Origin: Nonomuraea sp. PA05 | Lineage (GTDB): Bacteria > Actinomycetota > Actinomycetes > Streptosporangiales > Streptosporangiaceae | Reading direction: 5' to 3' | DNA length: 64,000 bases | NCBI RefSeq assembly: GCF_008086045.1 | Contig: NZ_VSEY01000006.1 | Span: 62,001 to 126,000 of the forward strand | In this document: positions 25,067-32,851 of the stretch, piece after piece | Layout of the letters: every line of letters starts with the position of its first letter | Numbering within the stretch: the stretch's first letter is position 1 | Program-made: the position numbers and the translations under genes | Notes under the pieces: generated by a model | Seen by the model: the letters and a program-made list of their open reading frames with translations, nothing else | Database searches by the model: none | What the model was told of the DNA's origin: nothing

Positions 25067-25876
25067 GTGGCTGCTGTGACGTTGACTGACGTGATCGAGG
25101 TGCTCGAGGCGGCCTACCCGCCCGCCCGAGCCGAGTCGTGGGACGCGGTGGGGCTGGTCAGCGGCGACCCGGCCCAGAAGGTACGCCGGGTGCTGCTCGC
25201 GGTCGACCCGGTCGCCGCCGTGGCCGAGGAGGCGCTCGACTGGGGCGCCGACCTGATCGTCACCCACCACCCCCTCTACCTGCGCGGCACCACCTCCGTG
25301 GCCACCACCACGCCCAAGGGCAGGCTCCTCCACACCCTGATAAAGAACGACATCGCCCTCTATACCGCCCACACCAACGCCGACGTCGCGAACCCGGGCG
25401 TGTCCGACGCTCTGGCCAGGGCCGTCGGGCTGGTGGGCGACCTGGTCCCGCTGCAGCCGTTCCCCGACGACCCGTGGCGCGGGCTGGGCCGCATCGGCGA
25501 GCTGCCGGAGAAGACGACGCTGGGGGAGTTCGCGCGGCTGGCGGCCGAGGGGCTGCCGCGCACGCCGGCGGGGATCCGCGTGGCGGGCGACCTGTCCCGG
25601 CCGGTCCTGCGCGTGGCGGTCAGCGGCGGCGCGGGCGACTCTCTCCTGGGCATGGCCGCCGCCGCGGGCGTCGACGTGTTCCTCACGGCCGACCTGCGGC
25701 ATCATCCTGCCAGCGAGTTCGTGGAGTCGGGCGGGCCCGCGCTGATCGACGCTGCGCACTGGGCGACCGAGTGGCCCTGGCTCGACAGCGCGGCGTCCAT
25801 CTTGCGCGAGAGTGGCGTTACCGTTGAAACACGTGTCTCCGCCACGGTCACCGATGCTTGGACAAGAGGATATTGA
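25067..25876 (+). CDS. Nif3-like dinuclear metal protein
   Basis: The 269-residue protein has the Nif3/YbgI-type metal-site blocks: ESWDAVGLVSGDP, LIVTHHPLYLRG, TAHTNAD and the C-terminal DAAHWATEWPWL. These proteins form hexameric rings with two metals. They are often annotated as GTP cyclohydrolase I type 2, though the function is unsettled. The next gene begins three bases after its stop, and the order Nif3, zinc ribbon, RNase H fusion is a conserved actinobacterial operon. Confidence 0.88.
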   Translation: MAAVTLTDVIEVLEAAYPPARAESWDAVGLVSGDPAQKVRRVLLAVDPVAAVAEEALDWGADLIVTHHPLYLRGTTSVATTTPKGRLLHTLIKNDIALYTAHTNADVANPGVSDALARAVGLVGDLVPLQPFPDDPWRGLGRIGELPEKTTLGEFARLAAEGLPRTPAGIRVAGDLSRPVLRVAVSGGAGDSLLGMAAAAGVDVFLTADLRHHPASEFVESGGPALIDAAHWATEWPWLDSAASILRESGVTVETRVSATVTDAWTRGY

Positions 25877-25878
25877 TC

Positions 25879-26619
25879 ATGAAAGCAGCCCCTGAGGCAC
25901 AGAAGCGACTGCTCGACCTGGCAGAGCTCGACTCCGTGATTGATCGGCTGGCGCACCGCCGCCGCACCCTGCCCGAGCTGGCCGAGATCGACGAGCGCTC
26001 CAAGGCCTTCGCCAAGCTCTCCACTCAGGTGATCGAGGCCGAGACCGAGGCCGGCGACCTCGCCCGCGAGCAGACCAAGGCCGAGAACGACGTCGACGCC
26101 GTCCGCACCCGCGCCGACCGCGACCAGAAGCGCCTCGACTCCGGCGCCGTGACCTCGCCGCGCGACCTGGCGAGCCTGCAGTCCGAGATCACCTCGCTGC
26201 ACAGGCGGCAGGGCGACCTGGAGGAGGTCGTGCTGGAGATCATGGAGCGCAGGGAGGCCGCCGACACCAAGGTGAGCGACCTGGCGACCAAGCGCGACGA
26301 GGAGCGGGGTGCGCTGTCCGCGGCGGAGGACCGCCGCGACGCCGCGCTGGGCGACATCGAGAAGGAGGCGGGCGAGGTGCAGGGCCGCCGCACGGGCGTC
26401 GCCGGCGACATCCCCGCCGACCTGCTCAAGCTCTACGAGAAGCTCAGGGAGCAGTACGGAGTGGGCGCCGCCATGCTGCACGGCGGCCGGTGCCAGGGCT
26501 GCAAGGTGGCCCTGTCCATCGCCGAGATGAACCGCATCAAGGCCGCCCCGCACGACGAGGTGCTCCGGTGCGAGGAGTGCCGCCGCATCCTCGTCCGTAC
26601 CCCAGAGTCCGGCCTGTGA
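25879..26619 (+). CDS. Coiled-coil protein with C4 zinc ribbon
   Basis: The 246-residue protein is a long helical hairpin (about residues 10-180, rich in Glu, Arg and Lys heptads). It ends in a zinc ribbon with CQGC and CEEC pairs (GGRCQGCKV ... LRCEECRRIL). The family (COG1579) may bind nucleic acid, but its role is not established. I chose the ATG at 25879, preceded by AGAGGA; the longer frame from 25858 overlaps the upstream gene. Its stop overlaps the next start (GTGA). Confidence 0.85.
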   Translation: MKAAPEAQKRLLDLAELDSVIDRLAHRRRTLPELAEIDERSKAFAKLSTQVIEAETEAGDLAREQTKAENDVDAVRTRADRDQKRLDSGAVTSPRDLASLQSEITSLHRRQGDLEEVVLEIMERREAADTKVSDLATKRDEERGALSAAEDRRDAALGDIEKEAGEVQGRRTGVAGDIPADLLKLYEKLREQYGVGAAMLHGGRCQGCKVALSIAEMNRIKAAPHDEVLRCEECRRILVRTPESGL

Positions 26620-27893
26620 CCTCGTACGTCATCGAAGCCGACGGCGGCTCGCGCGGCAACCCCGGCCCGGCCGGTTACGGCGCGGTCGTCATGGACGCCT
26701 CCGACGGCCAGGTGCTGGCGGAGGCGGCCGAGGCGATCGGCGTCACGACCAACAACGTCGCCGAGTACCGCGGCCTGATCGCCGGCCTGCGGGCCGTGCT
26801 CGACCTGGCCGGCGACGGGGCGGCGGTGGCCGTCCGGATGGACTCGAAGCTGGTCGTCGAGCAGATGGCCGGGCGCTGGAAGATCAAGAACGAGGGCCTG
26901 CGCCCGCTCGCCGCCGAGGCCGGCGCGCTGGTCAGACGGCTGCGGGTGACGGAGTGGACGTGGATCCCCCGCGAACGCAACTCCCACGCCGATCGCCTGG
27001 CCAACGAGGCCATGGACGCCGCCGCCAAGGGCCTGACCTGGAAGGCGGGCGGCACCAGCACTGCCACGGCCGATCCGGAGCCCGGCGAGGGCGTCGGCGC
27101 GGGTCCGGCGAAGTCCCGCAAGAGCGCGAGCCCGTCCAAGCCAGCCCGCCAGACCGACCTCCTCGACGCGGGCGACATGTCCGAGCTGTCCGCCCCCACC
27201 GCCTCCGTGGCCACCGCCCAGCAGACCGCCAGGGCCACCCCTTCGGGCAAGGGCACCGGCTGGGCCCCGCCGACCCGCGTCGCCACCTCCCTGCTGCTCC
27301 TCAGGCACGGCGAGACCGAGCTGTCACTCGAACGCAGGTTCTCCGGCCGTGGCGAGGCCGAGCTCACGCCGAACGGCCTGGCCCAGGCCTCGGCGGCCGC
27401 CGCCAGGCTGTCGCGCGACCCGTACCGTCTGGATGTGGTCGTCACCTCGCCGCTCAAGCGCGCCAGGCAGACCGCGGAGGCGGTCGCCGAGCAGGCCGGC
27501 GTCGAGGTCGAGGTGTTCGAGGACCTCAGGGAAGCCGACTTCGGCGCCTGGGAGGGGCACACGTTCACGGAGGTGCAGCGCCGCTGGCCCGCCGAGCTGT
27601 CGGCCTGGCTGGCCGACCCCGACGTAGCCCCGCCGGGCGGCGAGAGCTTCGCCCAGACCGCCCGCCGCGTGCAGGCGGCCAGGCAGCACCTCGTGGAGCG
27701 GTACGAAGGCAAGACGGTGGTCGTGGTCTCCCACGTGACGCCCATCAAGCTGCTCCTCAGGGACGCGCTGCTGGCGCCGCTCGAGTCCCTCTACCGTATG
27801 CACCTCGACCTGGCGTGCCTGTCGCTGGTCGAGTACTACGCCGACGGGCCGGCCGTCGTCAAGTCCTTCAACGACACCGGGCACCTGCGCTGA
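26616..27893 (+). CDS. Fused RNase H / histidine phosphatase
   Basis: The 425-residue protein has an N-terminal type I RNase H domain: IEADGGSRGNPGPAGYGAV, then NNVAEYRGLIAGL and MDSKLVVEQM, with the last catalytic Asp in RNSHADRLANEAM. After a Pro/Ala linker (about residues 140-220) comes a phosphoglycerate-mutase-like phosphatase with LLLRHGETELS and the late VVVSHVTPIKLLLRD. This matches the actinobacterial RNase HI/CobC-like fusion (Rv2228c type). It starts at GTG 26616 and is coupled to the upstream gene. A strong hairpin follows. Confidence 0.9.
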   Translation: MTSYVIEADGGSRGNPGPAGYGAVVMDASDGQVLAEAAEAIGVTTNNVAEYRGLIAGLRAVLDLAGDGAAVAVRMDSKLVVEQMAGRWKIKNEGLRPLAAEAGALVRRLRVTEWTWIPRERNSHADRLANEAMDAAAKGLTWKAGGTSTATADPEPGEGVGAGPAKSRKSASPSKPARQTDLLDAGDMSELSAPTASVATAQQTARATPSGKGTGWAPPTRVATSLLLLRHGETELSLERRFSGRGEAELTPNGLAQASAAAARLSRDPYRLDVVVTSPLKRARQTAEAVAEQAGVEVEVFEDLREADFGAWEGHTFTEVQRRWPAELSAWLADPDVAPPGGESFAQTARRVQAARQHLVERYEGKTVVVVSHVTPIKLLLRDALLAPLESLYRMHLDLACLSLVEYYADGPAVVKSFNDTGHLR

Positions 27894-27909
27894 CCTGCGT
27901 TGATGGGCT

Positions 27910-27946
27910 GCCGTGCCGGGAACCGCCAGTGACTGCCCGGCACGGC
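27910..27946 (+). terminator. Hairpin terminator after the RNase H fusion gene
   Basis: The arms GCCGTGCCGGG and CCCGGCACGGC form a perfect 11-bp stem with a 15-base loop, starting 16 bases after the stop codon. It separates the operon from rnpB. Confidence 0.75.
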
Positions 27947-28047
27947 CGCCGCGTCGCCACCGCCCCCCTCAGGCGGTGACTCCGCCATTCCAGCGAATCG
28001 ATCTTGTCGCTGAGTTGGGAACGGCTTGAGATTTGATAAGGTCACCC

Positions 28048-28441
28048 AGACGAGTCGGCCGGGCGACCGCGTCGGGCCACACCAGGCCCGCCGAGGAAGG
28101 TCCGGGCTCCACAGGGCAGGGTGGTCGGTAACGCCGACCCGGGGCGACCCGCGGGACAGTGCCACAGAAAGCAGACCGCCCTCCGGCCTGGCCGGGGGGT
28201 AAGGGTGAAAGGGTGGTGTAAGAGACCACCAGCGCCCACGGTGACGTGGGCGGCTAGGTAAACCCCACCCGGAGCAAGGTCAAGAAGGGACGCTCCACGG
28301 AGCGTTCCGCGCGCGACGTTCGAGGGCTGCCCGCCCGAGCCGCGCGGGTAGACCGCTCGAGGCCGCCGGCAACGACGGCCCTAGATGGATGGTCGCCCCT
28401 TCGCAAGAAGGACAGAACCCGGCCTACAGGCCGACTCGTCA
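28048..28441 (+). ncRNA. rnpB: RNase P RNA, bacterial class A
   Basis: The conserved RNase P core is clear. There is a 5' P1 strand (CGAGTCGGCC) that pairs with the 3' end (GGCCGACTCG), the GAGGAAGGTCCGGGCTCC block (CR-I), and ACAGTGCCACAGAAAGCAGACCGCC-like CR-II/III sequence (in part ACAGAAAGCAGACCGCC). GGTAAGGGTGAAAGGGTGGTG follows, and the 3' CR-V is ACAGAACCCGGCCTACAGG. Length is about 394 nt, normal for actinobacteria. It processes tRNA 5' ends with the RnpA protein, which is encoded elsewhere. The exact ends are estimated from the P1 helix. Confidence 0.95.
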
Positions 28442-28476
28442 CCTCCGCTCGGCGGCCTCCGCGTCAACGGTGTCGA

Positions 28477-28686
28477 TCAGTGGTCGCCGCCGCGGTCACG
28501 TCGATCGCGTTCGATGAGCCTTTGCAGATCCCTGCGGAATGCCGAACCTTCGAGACCAGGATGTCCCGTCCTCTTGTCGGCCATGATGTGCTGGGCGTGG
28601 TCGAAGCAGAACGCGTACCCTCGCATGATCGTGTAGGCCTCGCCGGCTCGCTTCTGCCCTAAGCAGACATAGCAGTACAGGGTCAT
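28477..28686 (-). CDS. Small zinc-finger-like protein
   Basis: The 69-residue protein has Cys5-x2-Cys8 and Cys27-x2-His30, a likely single zinc site, then a basic helical tail rich in Arg (LQRLIERDRRDRG). It is convergent with rnpB. I do not recognise a characterised family. The ATG at 28686 is chosen because the upstream extension has no plausible domain. Such small actinobacterial proteins may bind nucleic acid or act as adaptors. Confidence 0.6.
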   Translation of the reverse strand: MTLYCYVCLGQKRAGEAYTIMRGYAFCFDHAQHIMADKRTGHPGLEGSAFRRDLQRLIERDRRDRGGDH

Positions 28687-28828
28687 GTTCCGACGGTAGC
28701 CAATGATGGCGGTTCGGGGGTTTTGAGCCCACGTCAAGGGCGGCCTCGTCCCACGCGCCCGGGGCCTCGGGCGGCCGTTCAGCCATACCCTGAGGAAAGG
28801 ATGTCGGCTCGTCGGGTGGCGCGCGAGC

Positions 28829-29527
28829 GTGGCCAGGCTGACACTCGATGCCATGGACATCGGCAACGGCGCGGACATGGGCGCGCGCAGGGAGCGCGTC
28901 GCCCGCCTGCTGGAGAGATCCCAGTCCGCGTTACGGCGGGCCGAAGAGCTGCAACTGAACGCGGACGCGAGCTGGCAACGGCTGGCGATCCGGGAGGCGG
29001 ACGCCCGCGAACGGCTGGAGCGCCTGCGGGCCGACGGCCGGACCTCCGGTGCCGTGGGCCGCTTCCTGCTGCCGTGCATGGACTACGCCGATCCCCGCGA
29101 CGTCGCGGCGACGGCGCTGCGGGCGGCACTGGAGCTCACCGGCGCCGACATGGGTGACGTGCAACTGCTCGACGGGGCCGAGGGCGGGCTGACGATCGTC
29201 GTGCAGCAGGGGTTGCGCCCGCCGTTCCTGGACGTCTCCGCGGTCGTGCGGGATGGGGTCGTGCGGGATGGGGTCGCGCGCGAGGTGGAGCGTGAGCTGG
29301 CGGAGACGCCTGTGGGGCGGGTGCTGCTGGATGCGGAGGCGCGTACCGTGCATGCCACGCCCGTCCTCGACGACCAGGGCGCGCTGCTGGGGATGATGTC
29401 GATCCACTACCGCACCGTGCGCGACCTGACGATGGCGGAGCGCGGCCTGCTGCGGGTGCTGACGCACCGCCTGGGCCGGCTGCTGCAGGCGACCAGGCTG
29501 CCGCCGCTCGCGACCTCCACACTATGA
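28829..29527 (+). CDS. GAF-domain sensor protein
   Basis: The 232-residue protein has an N-terminal helical region (about 15-70) rich in Arg, Glu and Leu (RVARLLERSQSALRRAEELQ). A GAF domain follows (DYADPRDVAATALRAALELTGADMGDVQLLD, seen in parts; ATPVLDDQGALLGMMSIHY). The ligand pocket cannot be read. A short internal duplication VVRDG-VVRDG lies in the middle of the GAF domain. The GTG at 28829 and ATG at 28853 are both possible starts. It precedes a stand-alone CheB gene and a small protein that shares its helical N-terminal style. Confidence 0.7.
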   Translation: MARLTLDAMDIGNGADMGARRERVARLLERSQSALRRAEELQLNADASWQRLAIREADARERLERLRADGRTSGAVGRFLLPCMDYADPRDVAATALRAALELTGADMGDVQLLDGAEGGLTIVVQQGLRPPFLDVSAVVRDGVVRDGVAREVERELAETPVGRVLLDAEARTVHATPVLDDQGALLGMMSIHYRTVRDLTMAERGLLRVLTHRLGRLLQATRLPPLATSTL

Positions 29528-29706
29528 TCTTCGAGTACGTCCTGCGCCGCCACGCCAAGCGGTCCCCTCCCGCAAGCATCCCGTGAACCCGTGGCGCCCC
29601 TGCTGATTCAGACCGGTCGTTTCGCGGCATACCGGTCCGTGTCGGTACCCGAGCCGATGAGCGGGGTCCGGCGCGGCCTGTGAACGTGCCGTGGGGGAGG
29701 GAAGCC

Positions 29707-30324
29707 ATGGATATCGGGGAGTACGCCCTTGGAAAGACACCCGTGGTGGCGCTGGTGTGCTCCGCGGGAGGGCTGCCGGCGCTGAGCACGGTGCTGTCCG
29801 GCCTGCCCGCCGACCTTCCCGCGGCGGTGCTGGTTCTGCAGCACATGCCGCCCGACCGGCCCAGCCTGCTGCATGTCCTGCTGGACAGGGCGACGGCGCT
29901 GCAGGTCGAGGAGGCCGAGGACGGTCAGCCGCTGACGGCGGGCCGGGTCCTGGTCGCCCCGCCGGGACGGCACACCCTGATCACCACGGAGGAGACGATC
30001 GCGCTGATCCCCTCCGGCAGCACCCCGCCGTACCGGCCCTCGGCCGACCTGCTGCTGACCACGCTGGCCGTCGTGACGGGGCCGCGGGCGATCGCGGTGG
30101 TGCTGTCCGGCCACGGCAACGACGCCGCCACCGGCTGCACCGCGGTGCATCGCTTCGGCGGCACCGTGATCAGCGCCAGCCTGGAGAGCTCGGCCCAGCC
30201 GGCCATGCCGCAGGCCACGATCGGCCGCGACGCCATCACCGACCACGTGGTTCACGTGGACGATCTCGCCGCCATGCTGCTCATCCTGACCACCACACCA
30301 CTCCTCGAACCACCCGAGAGGTGA
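29707..30324 (+). CDS. Stand-alone CheB methylesterase domain
   Basis: The 205-residue protein is only the CheB catalytic domain, with no receiver domain. The triad is present: Ser in LVCSAGGLPAL (usual GASTGG), His in LVLQHMPPDRPS, and Asp in VVLSGHGNDAATG. AEDGQPLTAGRVLVAPPG is the expected substrate-side block. CheB removes methyl esters from chemoreceptor glutamates, but no CheR, receptor or CheA gene is nearby. Other targets or a sensory module with the GAF protein are therefore possible. The ATG at 29707 follows GGGAGGGA. Confidence 0.8.
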   Translation: MDIGEYALGKTPVVALVCSAGGLPALSTVLSGLPADLPAAVLVLQHMPPDRPSLLHVLLDRATALQVEEAEDGQPLTAGRVLVAPPGRHTLITTEETIALIPSGSTPPYRPSADLLLTTLAVVTGPRAIAVVLSGHGNDAATGCTAVHRFGGTVISASLESSAQPAMPQATIGRDAITDHVVHVDDLAAMLLILTTTPLLEPPER

Positions 30325-30389
30325 CCGCACGGGCCCTGAATGTGCCGGAGAACAAGGGGTATGTGCGGGGCCATGAGTGAGGTGCGTCC

Positions 30390-30632
30390 TTGAACGAGCA
30401 CCAGCACGACTGGTTGCGGCAGGCTCGGGAAAGAGGCCGGCGAGCCAGGGAACGGTCGCAGCAGGCCCGGCAGCGGCTCGACGCGGCGCTCGACCAGAGC
30501 GAGGCCGCTCTCGAACGGCTGCACAAGCTGGAGATCGAGACGAAGCGGCGCGGCGGTATCCGGCAGGAGGAGGCGGTTTTCGCGCAGGGTGACGTCCCGG
30601 GGCAAGGGGAGGCGGCATTCCGCGTGGGGTGA
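30390..30632 (+). CDS. Small coiled-coil protein
   Basis: The 80-residue protein starts at a TTG with GTGAGG upstream. Residues 8-52 form one long charged helix (ARERGRRARERSQQARQRL), resembling the N-terminal helix of the GAF protein two genes upstream. The last 25 residues lie inside a 40-bp tandem repeat, which supplies the stop codon. The true C-terminus may thus have been replaced by repeat sequence. It lies 65 bp after the CheB gene and may be co-transcribed with it. Confidence 0.55.
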   Translation: MNEHQHDWLRQARERGRRARERSQQARQRLDAALDQSEAALERLHKLEIETKRRGGIRQEEAVFAQGDVPGQGEAAFRVG

Positions 30633-30700
30633 CGTCCCGGGGCAGGCGGAGGCGGGCTTCAGGGCAGGGTGACGTCCGTGGCAGGCGGAGGCAAGGCTTT
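30561..30700. repeat. 40-bp tandem repeat, about 3.5 copies
   Basis: The string GGGTGACGTCC recurs at an exact 40-bp period (GACGTCC at 30591, 30631 and 30671), with GGCAGGCGGAGGC-type sequence between. The array overlaps the end of the small coiled-coil gene. Because 40 is not a multiple of three, each copy is read in a different frame. Confidence 0.8.
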
Positions 30701-30724
30701 TCGGCAAGGCGCGCCTGGGGCGGG

Positions 30725-31360
30725 TTACCGTCGCGCGTGACCGAGGACGTGCGTCAACCGCGGCATCCCCGGCTGGGGCGCGAACCCGAACCTGTCCGAC
30801 TCGACCACCTCGAACCCGGCCCGCCGGATTGCCCCGAGCGTGTCCCGGTTCGGCCGGCACCCGCCCGCCGCCCGCCGCCACACCGGCGTGACGACGTCCT
30901 CCAGCAGGCCGAACGCCGGGTTGGGTGAGCGTACGTGCTCGTAGAAGCGCAACCGCCCGCCGGGCCCGAGCACCCGCGCCGCCTCCGCCAGCGCCCGCGC
31001 CTGCGACGGAACCGAGCACAGCACCAGCGACACCACCACCTCGTCGAACGCCCCGTCATCGGCCGGCAGCTCCTCGGCGTGCCCGGACACCACCGACACC
31101 GGCACCGGCGCCGACGCGGCCTGCGCCCTGGCCAGCTCCCGCAGCGTGTCGTCCGGCTCCACCGCCACGACCCGCGTGACCGCCGGAGGGTAGTGGGCGA
31201 AGTTGCGGCCGTTGCCCGCTCCGACCTCGATCACCGTCCCCTCGGCCCCGGCCAGCAGCCGCCGCCGGTGCTCGTACCCGCCCCGCCGGTCCACGAGCTC
31301 GGCCACCCGCGCGTACGCCTGGGCGAAACGCGGATGCTGGAAATCGGACTGTCGCGTCAT
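30725..31360 (-). CDS. Class I SAM-dependent methyltransferase (UbiE-like)
   Basis: The 211-residue protein has motif I VIEVGAGNGRNFAHYP, motif II VVAVEPDDTLRELA, GHAEELPADDGAFDEVVVSLVLCSV and the post-motif LGPGGRLRFYEHVRS. These are hallmarks of the Methyltransf_11 group. The C-terminal HVRSPNPAFGLLEDVVTP region suggests a lipid-like or quinone-like substrate, but this is weak inference. No operon partner is evident. Confidence 0.82.
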   Translation of the reverse strand: MTRQSDFQHPRFAQAYARVAELVDRRGGYEHRRRLLAGAEGTVIEVGAGNGRNFAHYPPAVTRVVAVEPDDTLRELARAQAASAPVPVSVVSGHAEELPADDGAFDEVVVSLVLCSVPSQARALAEAARVLGPGGRLRFYEHVRSPNPAFGLLEDVVTPVWRRAAGGCRPNRDTLGAIRRAGFEVVESDRFGFAPQPGMPRLTHVLGHARR

Positions 31361-31493
31361 CGCATCCCCTTGGAACGGCTCCTTCCAGCATGCCTCACCA
31401 CCCGATCACGGCACTGCCGGATCGCCTGCCTGGATCACCAGCCGGATCGCCTCGGCTGAGTCGGCCTGCGGGATCGGCCTAGGGATGGGCCTG

Positions 31494-31597
31494 CGAGGTG
31501 GGTTTGCGGGGTGTGTTTGCGGGGTGGGTTCGCGGGGTGGGGCTGCGAGGTGGGTCTGCGAGGTGGGTCTGAGAGGTGGGTCTGAGAGGTGGGTCTG
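31494..31597. repeat. 13-bp tandem repeat, eight copies
   Basis: Eight uninterrupted 13-bp units of the form GCGAGGTGGGTCT fill the space between two genes. The strand is very G-rich and could form G-quadruplex-like structures. Confidence 0.85.
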
Positions 31598-31667
31598 CGG
31601 GATAAGGCGGCGGGAAGGGCCGGCGGGAAGGGCTTGCCGGATCGCTCGACCGAATCGCCCTACCGCC

Positions 31668-32543
31668 CTATCGAATCGCCCGGCCGACCGCCTCGGCGAC
31701 CAGCTCGCTGACACGCTCCACCACCTTGATCCCCACCCCCATCGACCGATGCCGCCGCGAGACCACAGCGATCAGATACGTCCGCCCACCCGCCCGCACC
31801 CGCCCGATGCTGTTGACCGTCCACCGCCCCCCGTCCCGCTCCCGAGGCAGCCACCCGTTCTTGACCTCGGCCTTCCCACCGGCAGCGCTCACCCCCCACG
31901 CCTGCTCCGGCACCACGTCCCGCATCAGGCCCAGCACGTAGCGACGGTGCCGCGCCGACAGCGGGCTCTTGGCCGAGACCAGCGCGTTCAACAGCCGCAC
32001 CTGGTCGGCGGCGCTGGTCGTGGTCGAGCCCCACGCCCCGCCGGGCCCCGGACGCGTGTCCCGCAGCCCGAGCTTCTTGTTCGCCTTGGCGAGACCGGAG
32101 CCGCCCCCGATGGCCGCCCACAACCGGGACGCGGCGGCGTTGTCGCTGACCTTGATCGCCTGCGCCGCCGCCCGCCTCTCCCACCCCGTCAGCGCGCGCC
32201 GCTGCCGCTGGGCGCGCAGCAGCAGGGCCACCACCATGTCGACCTTGACGATGCTGGCCGTGGCCGTTCTGAGTCCGGGGTTGTAGGAGTAGGACAGGCC
32301 GGACGAGAGCTCCCGCACCGATACGGCGAGATCGCCGTCCACGCCGCGCAGGTAGCGGTCGAGCGAGCGCGTGAGGCCCTTCCGATAGGAGGTGTGCGAG
32401 GGCGCCGGGTAAGACGTGTACGAGGGCGCAGCGGCGGCCACGCGGGTGAGCGGAAGGGGCGGAGGCTCGGGAACCCCGCTGAAGGTCAGAAGAGCGAAGG
32501 CGGCGGACGCGCCGGCCCATCGCGCCCCGGGATGCGCGGGCAC
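31668..32543 (-). CDS. Class A beta-lactamase-like serine hydrolase
   Basis: The 291-residue exported-type protein has the penicilloyl-serine hydrolase motifs: S-x-x-K as ASIVKVDM, SDN as KVSDNAAASRLW, and a KNG variant (VKNGW) in place of the usual KTG. A hydrophobic N-terminus (SAAFALLTFSGV) suggests secretion or anchoring. The omega-loop E-x-x-L-N is not clear, so actual beta-lactam hydrolysis is uncertain. It could be a D,D-peptidase-like or esterase-like relative. The start is GTG at 32543. Confidence 0.75.
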   Translation of the reverse strand: MPAHPGARWAGASAAFALLTFSGVPEPPPLPLTRVAAAAPSYTSYPAPSHTSYRKGLTRSLDRYLRGVDGDLAVSVRELSSGLSYSYNPGLRTATASIVKVDMVVALLLRAQRQRRALTGWERRAAAQAIKVSDNAAASRLWAAIGGGSGLAKANKKLGLRDTRPGPGGAWGSTTTSAADQVRLLNALVSAKSPLSARHRRYVLGLMRDVVPEQAWGVSAAGGKAEVKNGWLPRERDGGRWTVNSIGRVRAGGRTYLIAVVSRRHRSMGVGIKVVERVSELVAEAVGRAIR

Positions 32544-32840
32544 GACAAGCTACCCGGAAGCCGACAAATCGATTCGCATGGCAGGCAGCATTCCTGCCCA
32601 CGTGTTTCCACCGTGTTAGCTGAGCCGCATGAGACACGGTGAGGGGCGGAGGTGATCCGTCCCGCCGTCGAGCTACCATCGGCGGCCCCGTCCAGAGGGC
32701 ATATAGCTCGACGTCGGGCACCTCCGCCCCTCCGGCCCCTGGGAGTCAGGACCGGCGTCGCGAGGAGCGCCATGGGCAAGTGGAGAACCTCGCTGGCAGA
32801 GCGACCTTAACCCGGCCCACGCCGCCCGTTCTGCGGAGGA
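32544..32840. other. Intergenic region holding a structured element
   Basis: This 297-bp gap lies between two minus-strand genes and contains the nested hairpin at 32641-32732. On the plus strand a 12-codon frame (32772-32810) follows GAGGAG. It encodes nothing recognisable and is not called as a gene. Confidence 0.5.
32641..32732. other. Long nested hairpin, possible structured RNA or MITE
   Basis: The outer arms GAGGGGCGGAGGTG (32641-32654) and CACCTCCGCCCCTC (32719-32732) pair perfectly over 14 bp. Inside, CCCG pairs with CGGG. CGTCGAGCTA (32666-32675) then pairs perfectly with TAGCTCGACG (32704-32713). The result is a 28-bp stem with one 6-nt bulge and a 28-nt loop. Terminators nearby are much shorter. 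It could be a structured RNA, an attenuator in the leader of the hydrolase gene, or a miniature inverted-repeat element. Confidence 0.5.
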
Positions 32841-32851
32841 TTACGCAGAAC
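32828..32851 (-). terminator. Hairpin at the end of the epimerase gene
   Basis: GTTCTGCG and CGCAGAAC form a perfect 8-bp stem with an 8-base loop that contains the stop codon of the minus-strand gene. It is a plausible terminator. Confidence 0.5.

Noticed and set aside
28048..28441. Protein-coding frames crossing this region on both strands
   Set aside because: The sequence matches the RNase P RNA core with pairing ends, so the frames are incidental.
32772..32810. A 12-codon peptide gene with GAGGAG upstream
   Set aside because: It is too short to judge, faces a convergent gene, and has no conserved feature visible. It is only mentioned with the hairpin.
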